A DNA stretch of 64,000 nt from Bacteroides sp. CAG:1060_57_27. Lineage in GTDB: Bacteria; Bacteroidota; Bacteroidia; Bacteroidales; UBA932. Positions within the stretch are counted from its first letter, which is position 1. Each line of letters opens with the position of its first letter. Where the stretch lies: assembly GCA_001915575.1 (NCBI GenBank), contig MNQT01000023.1, forward strand, positions 1 to 64,000, written 5' to 3'. A program made the position numbers and the translations under genes. The notes beneath the pieces are model-generated. The model worked only from the letters and a program-made list of their open reading frames with translations. It was not told the origin of the DNA and did not search any database. Shown one piece after another: positions 59,036-64,000 of the stretch.

Positions 59036-60250
59036 TCATTTCATCCTCAGATACCTTTCGGCGAGTCCGCCGGCTCCCGTCTCCTTATAGAGCGAGGGCA
59101 GGTCGTGCCCGGTCTGCTTCATCACCTGGACGACCTCGTCGAACGACACCCTGTGGTAGCCATCGGAAAACGAGGCGTAGAGGTTCGCGTCCAAAGCCCT
59201 CGCCGCCGCCATGGCGTTGCGCTCGATACAGGGAATCTGGACCAGTCCGTAGACAGGGTCGCAGGTCATGCCAAGATGATGTTCGAGACCCATCTCTGCC
59301 GCATATTCTATCTGCGAGGGTGTTCCCCCGAACAGCTGGCATGTCGCCGCCGAGGCCATTGCGCAGGCCACGCCCACCTCTCCCTGGCATCCGACCTCGG
59401 CTCCGGATATGGAAGCGTTCTGCTTCACCACATTGCCGAAGATACCGCCCGTGGCGAGCGCGTGCAGTATGCGCTTCTCCGAGAATCCGTGTCCTTTCCC
59501 GATATGGTACAGCACCGCCGGAAGCACTCCGGACGAGCCGCAGGTAGGGGCGGTGACGACGGTACCTCCCGAGGCGTTCTCCTCGCTGACCGCAAGTGCG
59601 TACGAGAATACGAGCCCCCTGGTCTGGAGGTTCTTCCTGTAGCCTGCAACCTTTATGTAGTATGTGGCCGCCTTCCTTGACAGATGCAGCGGCCCTGGAA
59701 GCACGCCTTCGTTGCTGAGGCCGCGCTCTACCGACTCCTTCATCATATGCCAGACGGTACTCAGGTAGTCCCATATGTCGGGATCCTCGAATTCCTCGGC
59801 GTACTCCCAGAAAGTCCGGCCGGTATCCTTGCACCACTGTATGATCTCCCCTATCGTGTTGAGCGGATATATGTCGGGGCCGGCGTCGATCAGGCCTCCC
59901 TCTCCTTCGGAAAGAGTACCGCCGCCCACGCTGTAGACCGTCCACTCGTCGGTGGTCCTGCCTTCGGCGTCCTTAGAGGCGAACTTCATGCCGTTCGGGT
60001 GGTAAGGCAGGGTCACGTCGCTCCTCCAGACTATGTCCACGGCCGCACCGTTCGCTCCGAGAGCATCCCTTACAGCGACATCGGTAAGATGTCCCTTTCC
60101 CGTCGCGGCAAGGCTGCCGTAGAGCGTGACCTCGAAAGCCGGAGACCCGGGATGACGGCCGAGGAATATGCAGGCCGCCCTGTGCGGCCCCATGGTGTGG
60201 CTGCTCGACGGGCCGCGCCCTATCTTGTAGAGTTCCTTTAGCGACTTCAT
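59036..60250 (-). CDS. sdaA: L-serine ammonia-lyase, iron-sulfur type
   Basis: A 404-residue single-chain [4Fe-4S] L-serine dehydratase that converts serine to pyruvate and ammonia. The N-terminus KIGRGPSSSHTMGPHRAA is the beta domain opening. The alpha domain has APTCGSSGVLPAVLYHIGKG, GAEVGCQGEVGVACAMASAA and LGMTCDPVYGLVQIPCIERN, with the cluster cysteines. The start at 60250 overlaps the RfbD stop (ATGA). It lies 16 bases before the esterase gene. Confidence 0.95.
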   Translation of the reverse strand: MKSLKELYKIGRGPSSSHTMGPHRAACIFLGRHPGSPAFEVTLYGSLAATGKGHLTDVAVRDALGANGAAVDIVWRSDVTLPYHPNGMKFASKDAEGRTTDEWTVYSVGGGTLSEGEGGLIDAGPDIYPLNTIGEIIQWCKDTGRTFWEYAEEFEDPDIWDYLSTVWHMMKESVERGLSNEGVLPGPLHLSRKAATYYIKVAGYRKNLQTRGLVFSYALAVSEENASGGTVVTAPTCGSSGVLPAVLYHIGKGHGFSEKRILHALATGGIFGNVVKQNASISGAEVGCQGEVGVACAMASAATCQLFGGTPSQIEYAAEMGLEHHLGMTCDPVYGLVQIPCIERNAMAAARALDANLYASFSDGYHRVSFDEVVQVMKQTGHDLPSLYKETGAGGLAERYLRMK

Positions 60251-61173
60251 AGGTTGGACATGCATTTCCTGACGCTGTCCGTCCAGTAGGGAATCTCGAG
60301 GCCGAAGGTTTCCTTGATCTTGGTCTTGTCCAGCACGGAATACGAGGGACGGGCCACCTTGCTCGGAAATTCGTCCGAATGGCAGGGACGGATGTCGCAT
60401 GCGCCGTTGCCGGCGCATTCGGCTATGAACTTGGTGAAATCGTACCAGCTGCACACGCCCTCGTCCGAATAGTTGTAGATTCCGGGACGGTCCTCGTACG
60501 CCCTCGACTCCAGTATAGAGTGCAGGGCGGAAGCGAGGTCCAGGGCGTAGGTAGGGGTTCCGGCCTGGTCGAAAACCACATTGAGGGAGGGCTTCGTAGC
60601 GGTAAGCGACTTCATGGTCTTCAGGAAGTTCCGGCCGAACTCGCTGTACAGCCACGCTGTGCGCACTACTACATACCGGCAGCCGCTGGCGGCTATCTTC
60701 TGCTCGCCGTGCAGCTTGGTAAGGCCGTATACTCCCGACGGGCGGCCGCTCTGGTCTTCACGGCAGGGACGGTTGTAGGGATCGGCACCGAACACATAGT
60801 CCGTACTTATGTGGAAAAGCGTCCCTCCGGCCTCCCTCATGGCCACGGCAAGGTTCTCCGGCGCCGTGGCGTTGAGCAGTTCGGCAAGTTCCGGCCTGTC
60901 CTCCGCCCCTTCGACATCGGTAAATGCCGCGCAGTTCACGATCACGGAGACGCTTTCGTCCGCAACCGTCCGGCGGACGGCATCGATGTCGCAGATGTCG
61001 AGCCTGCGGGTCGAAATGTCCACGGACGGACCCGCGAGCTTGCGCAGCATCGCGACCTGCTCCTGTCCCGCCTCGTTCACATCGGTAAAAATATATCTGT
61101 CCGCAGAACCTGCGGACACAATCCTAATGCCGTTGCCGAGCTGACCGTTGGCACCGGTTACAAGAATGTTCAT
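60247..61173 (-). CDS. rfbD: dTDP-4-dehydrorhamnose reductase
   Basis: A 308-residue SDR enzyme that makes dTDP-L-rhamnose in the last step. It has the NAD(P) motif TGANGQLGNGIRI, NCAAFTDVEGAED, STDYVFGAD, the catalytic YGLTKLHGE, and VVRTAWLYSEFGRNF. The other rfb genes are not adjacent. Its stop overlaps the sdaA start (ATGA), an unusual functional pairing. It begins 11 bases after the rubredoxin stop. Confidence 0.94.
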   Translation of the reverse strand: MNILVTGANGQLGNGIRIVSAGSADRYIFTDVNEAGQEQVAMLRKLAGPSVDISTRRLDICDIDAVRRTVADESVSVIVNCAAFTDVEGAEDRPELAELLNATAPENLAVAMREAGGTLFHISTDYVFGADPYNRPCREDQSGRPSGVYGLTKLHGEQKIAASGCRYVVVRTAWLYSEFGRNFLKTMKSLTATKPSLNVVFDQAGTPTYALDLASALHSILESRAYEDRPGIYNYSDEGVCSWYDFTKFIAECAGNGACDIRPCHSDEFPSKVARPSYSVLDKTKIKETFGLEIPYWTDSVRKCMSNL

Positions 61174-61184
61174 ATACGCTCTGT

Positions 61185-61328
61185 TTAATAGTCCGACCTG
61201 GGCTCCGATCCGGCCTCGTCAAAATATTCCTTCTTCGCGTGGCACACGGGGCACTCCTTCGGAGGTTCGGGGCCGACATACTTGTATCCGCACACTGAGC
61301 AGATCCAGACTTTATCTTCCTTTGCCAT
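61185..61328 (-). CDS. Rubredoxin-like protein
   Basis: A 47-residue protein (MAKEDKVWICSVCGYKYVGP start, SEPRSDY end). Two Cys pairs, CSVCGY and CPVCHAKK, form the FeS4 site. It resembles the C-terminal rubredoxin-like domain of rubrerythrin more than classical rubredoxin because it lacks the long loop between the pairs. It probably transfers electrons or binds zinc. It is the first gene of a five-gene same-strand run down to GH95. Confidence 0.9.
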   Translation of the reverse strand: MAKEDKVWICSVCGYKYVGPEPPKECPVCHAKKEYFDEAGSEPRSDY

Positions 61329-61386
61329 AAGTGAAATGATTTATGCTTCTACAAAATTAGCAATTATTTCCGAACGGCAAAGCATG

Positions 61387-63066
61387 TTACGCCGTACGCC
61401 AGGTCATTATGGACTGCGATATGTTGATTATGAAGTCTCCCATCTTCTCGAGCTCCTCTATCAGGCTCAGGTAGTAGACGCTCTCGAAGTACTGTTCGCC
61501 ATCGTTCTCTACCCTCGCGAGTTCCTTCTCCCTCAGAGCGTCCCTCTTGGCGTTTATATCGACCTCTGCCGCGACGGCATTGTCTATATTCTTGATTGTC
61601 ACGGCGTTCTCGGAGTTGTATATCATCGCGTCATACGCTCTCGCGACAAGGGTTATCATATCGTCGGCACCCTTCTTGTGCTCTTCCGACAGGACCTGTC
61701 CCCTCTCGAGAGCCCTGCCTATGAGGCGGCTTATGGCCTCGCCGCTGTCGCCCAGGGACTCCATTTCCCCGACTATCCTGTATATCGACTTGATGCGCAG
61801 GGACGACTCGTCGCCGAGCCCCTCGCGGTTTATGCGGTTCAGGAAGTTTATGACCTCATACTCTATACGGTCGGATATCTCCTCGTACTTGACGAGCTTG
61901 TCGCGCCAGGGAGCGAACGAGTCGGACGAATCCGAGGCGCCGACAGCCTCCTTGATATACCCGAGGTCCTTCTGCATTATCTTGCCGAAATGCACGACCT
62001 CCTTCTCCGCCTCGGATATGGCAAGCTCCGGCGTCGGGATGAGGCCGGCGTTGATGTAGACCAGCTTCTCGACCTGCTCGCCGCTCGGCTTGTCCTTTAT
62101 GACGGTAGACACGAACTTCTCTATCAGCGGGATGAACCAGATGAGCAGGCTGGTGTTGATGAGGTTGAACACCGTATGCAGCATCGACACGCTGTAGAGC
62201 GGGGTTTCGGGGCTGTCACCGAGGCCGAGCGCCGATATGAGCAGCTGTATCAGCGAGAGGAACGGCCGGAACAGGGCCACCGCCCATATCACTCCGAACA
62301 CGTTGAACACCGTATGCGACAGGGCCGCCCGCTTGGCGTTGGTATTGCCTACGGCAGCCGCTATGTTGGCTGTTATCGTTGTGCCTATGTTCTCGCCGAG
62401 CACCATCGCCGCCGCCATGTCGAACTGGATCCATCCCATGTTGAGCACTATCAGCGTCAGGGCCACCATCGCGCTAGACGACTGGAGCACGAGGGTCATT
62501 ATCGTACCTATGAGCACGAAAAGCATCACCGAAAGCACCCCGTGCCCGGACCAGTTGCTGATGAACGAGAGCACTTCCGGACTGGACTCGAGGTCGGGCA
62601 CGGAATTCTTCATGAACGACAGGCCGAGGAACAGGAGGCTGAAGCCCACTATGATTTCGCTGACATCGCGCAGCCTGCCCTTCTTCGACATGCTCATTAT
62701 GAAGCCTACGGCCATGAGAGGCACTGCAAGTATCGATATGTCGGCCGAGAATCCGAACACGGCTATGATCCATGCGGTGAGCGTCGTGCCTATGTTGGCT
62801 CCCATTATGACCCCGATAGCCTGCCTGAGCGTCAGAAGCCCCGCGTTCACGAATCCGACCACCATTACGGTAGTCGCGCTCGACGACTGGATTATTCCGG
62901 TCACTCCGAGACCGGTCACTACGCCCTTCAGGGGATTGGAGGTAATCGAGGCAAGGAATTTCCTAAGCCCGGAACCGGCAGCCTTCTGCAGACCGGAGCT
63001 CATCATGTTCATTCCGTAGAGGAACATTCCGAGGGCTCCGAGCAGGGTTATTATGCTCAAGATCAT
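61387..63066 (-). CDS. Na+/phosphate cotransporter with PhoU-like C-terminal domain
   Basis: A 559-residue protein. The NptA/Na_Pi_cotrans repeats are clear (GVTGIIQSSSATTVMVVGFV and LVLQSSSAMVALTLIVLN, the QSSSA motif twice) within about nine membrane segments. The C-terminal 200 residues are helical and PhoU-like (YEEISDRIEYEVINFLNRIN, MESLGDSGEAISRLIGRALE, LEKMGDFIINISQSI). It takes up phosphate with sodium or regulates its flux. It is divergent from a PhoB-like regulator, which suggests phosphate control. Confidence 0.93.
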   Translation of the reverse strand: MILSIITLLGALGMFLYGMNMMSSGLQKAAGSGLRKFLASITSNPLKGVVTGLGVTGIIQSSSATTVMVVGFVNAGLLTLRQAIGVIMGANIGTTLTAWIIAVFGFSADISILAVPLMAVGFIMSMSKKGRLRDVSEIIVGFSLLFLGLSFMKNSVPDLESSPEVLSFISNWSGHGVLSVMLFVLIGTIMTLVLQSSSAMVALTLIVLNMGWIQFDMAAAMVLGENIGTTITANIAAAVGNTNAKRAALSHTVFNVFGVIWAVALFRPFLSLIQLLISALGLGDSPETPLYSVSMLHTVFNLINTSLLIWFIPLIEKFVSTVIKDKPSGEQVEKLVYINAGLIPTPELAISEAEKEVVHFGKIMQKDLGYIKEAVGASDSSDSFAPWRDKLVKYEEISDRIEYEVINFLNRINREGLGDESSLRIKSIYRIVGEMESLGDSGEAISRLIGRALERGQVLSEEHKKGADDMITLVARAYDAMIYNSENAVTIKNIDNAVAAEVDINAKRDALREKELARVENDGEQYFESVYYLSLIEELEKMGDFIINISQSIMTWRTA

Positions 63067-63179
63067 TTCAGGATGAATTTTTGTCGTACAAATTTCATAA
63101 AAAACGCCGATTTGTCAAAATCGTAACAGGATTTTAATAAAAAATTAACGCACGGATTGGCAAAGACAGGGCGAAATCA

Positions 63180-63187
63180 TAACTTTG
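63180..63187 (+). promoter_or_regulatory. -7 box of the response regulator operon
   Basis: TAACTTTG followed by CAT, 22 bases before ATG 63210, matches the consensus. Confidence 0.6.
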
Positions 63188-63209
63188 CATATCGTTTAAA
63201 CTGACAGAG

Positions 63210-63899
63210 ATGACTGAAATCCTGATCATAGAAGACGAAGCCGACATCAGGGAAATCCTGGGCTTCAACATAGAGGATGCCGGGTACAGGGTGCACCTCG
63301 CCGACAGCGCGGAGAAGGGTCTTGAGCTTCTGAACTCCGACACTTCGCTCATACTTCTCGACGTGATGCTGCCGGGCATGTCGGGATACCAGTTCGCAAA
63401 GAAGATACGCCACGACCTGCACAACACGACTCCTATAATATTCCTGACCGCGCGCAACGCCGAAAACGACGTGCTCACGGGCTTCTCTGCCGGAGGTGAC
63501 GACTACATAGCCAAGCCGTTCTCCATAAACGAAGTGCTGGCCAGGATCAAGGCCGTGCTCAGGCGCGCCGGAGAGACGGCTGCACAACCCAACACCATAG
63601 AGTTCGGCGACCTGAAGATAGATTTCAAATGCGAGACGGCCACGCTCTACGGGGCGCAGCTTCCGCTTTCAAGGAGGGAGTTCGACCTTCTCGCACTCAT
63701 GGCCAGGCAGCCGGACACCTACTTCTCCCGCGCCGCGATAATCTCGGAACTCTGGAGGGACGCCCCCTATGTGCTCGACAGGACCATAGACGTGCACATA
63801 GCCAGGATACGCTCCAAGCTCGGAGACTACCACGACCTGATAAAGAACAAGACCGGATTCGGATACTACATAGATTCCGACTATGCCGTCAAGGAATAG
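63210..63899 (+). CDS. OmpR/PhoB-family response regulator
   Basis: A 229-residue response regulator. The receiver domain has acidic pocket residues in LIIEDEADI, phosphoacceptor D51 (LILLDVMLPGMSGY), Thr in IIFLTARN and Lys in IAKPFS. The winged-helix output domain has LSRREFDLLALMARQPDTYF, ISELWRDAP and RTIDVHIARIRSKLGD, ending GFGYYIDSDYAVKE. The signal is unknown; its position opposite a Na/phosphate cotransporter suggests phosphate. The kinase gene overlaps by 17 bases. Confidence 0.95.
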   Translation: MTEILIIEDEADIREILGFNIEDAGYRVHLADSAEKGLELLNSDTSLILLDVMLPGMSGYQFAKKIRHDLHNTTPIIFLTARNAENDVLTGFSAGGDDYIAKPFSINEVLARIKAVLRRAGETAAQPNTIEFGDLKIDFKCETATLYGAQLPLSRREFDLLALMARQPDTYFSRAAIISELWRDAPYVLDRTIDVHIARIRSKLGDYHDLIKNKTGFGYYIDSDYAVKE

Positions 63900-64000
63900 A
63901 CAGATTATCACGATCAGCGGCATCTTCGTGTTCTTCGCCCTGCTGTCGGTCCTGATCGGCACCGTCAGCGAGCGAAACTACAAGCAGGCCGTACTGTCGT
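63883..64000 (+). CDS. Sensor histidine kinase, N-terminus only (runs off the window)
   Basis: ATG 63883 opens MPSRNRQIITISGIFVFFAL, with a membrane helix (IITISGIFVFFALLSVLIG) and the start of an extracytoplasmic loop (TVSERNYKQAVLS) before the sequence ends. The overlap with the response regulator gene and the N-terminal helix are typical of the partner kinase. Catalytic domains lie beyond the window, so the assignment rests on context. Confidence 0.75.
   Translation, partial: MPSRNRQIITISGIFVFFALLSVLIGTVSERNYKQAVLS

Noticed and set aside
61282..63126. 614-codon plus-strand frame opposite the Na/phosphate cotransporter
   Set aside because: Tyr/Arg/His-rich antisense reading with no domain. 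The minus strand has clear QSSSA motifs.

Overview
The window is chromosomal DNA of a GC-rich member of the Bacteroidales. The evidence is: promoters of the Bacteroidetes type (TAnnTTTG at -7, several with TTTG near -33) and almost no Shine-Dalgarno dependence; a hybrid two-component system ending in an AraC helix-turn-helix; FimB/Mfa-type pilins; DUF1573, DUF2400/TIGR02757 and an rpsF-rpsR-rplI operon; and a Bacteroidales tyrosine recombinase fragment. Most genes favour AAG, ATA and AGG codons. That fits Rikenellaceae (Alistipes-like) or another high-GC Bacteroidales family, but I cannot fix the genus by reading alone.

Layout. 1-3973: a small accessory cluster (5'-truncated acetyltransferase, cupin, AraC regulator, small ORF, double carboxymuconolactone-decarboxylase protein, flavodoxin) whose codon use differs from the neighbouring core genes. 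3921-6923: EamA transporter, a repeat/hairpin-rich spacer, a LysR-HTH/amidohydrolase fusion, ferredoxin. 7027-12085: DUF1573, parE, a lipid acyltransferase, the rpsF-rpsR-rplI operon and a membrane LytTR regulator. 12181-17309: a fatty-acid-type locus with fabK-fabF facing a second ketosynthase and an AMP-forming acyl ligase. 17420-20263: small membrane protein, POT peptide transporter, outer-membrane barrel. 20600-28840: an island with a decayed DUF3575 gene, a FimB/Mfa2 lipoprotein, three fimbrillin-like lipoproteins carrying in-frame tandem duplications, and the decayed head of a contractile injection system (DUF4255, frameshifted hypothetical, sheath stump) fused to a truncated integrase. 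29208-38756: a long, tightly packed operon (LpxL-like acyltransferase, PepD, DUF2400, zeta-like kinase, TldD/TldE, SlyD with a Cys/His tail, glycosyltransferase, TrkA). 38778-41269: grpE-dnaJ, rplS, tRNA-Arg.

41320-59019 is rich in hydrolases. It holds an MBL lipoprotein, MATE pump, sialate-O-acetylesterase-like protein, type B carboxylesterase and choloylglycine-hydrolase-family enzyme. These are followed by a hybrid two-component regulator that has lost both phosphotransfer residues and its ATPase, a GPH sugar symporter, a cytosolic GH43, a GH95 lipoprotein and a double-headed esterase. Together the last genes look like a small plant-glycan locus without SusC/SusD: secreted enzymes trim an acylated oligosaccharide, the symporter imports it, and GH43 finishes it in the cytosol. 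59036-64000: L-serine dehydratase, RfbD, rubredoxin, a Na/phosphate cotransporter, and a PhoB-like response regulator with the start of its kinase.

Most notable: the LysR-HTH/deaminase fusion, the degenerate hybrid two-component regulator (Arg for His, Glu for Asp, no ATPase), the sheath/integrase scar, and two intergenic perfect hairpins that share a core motif.
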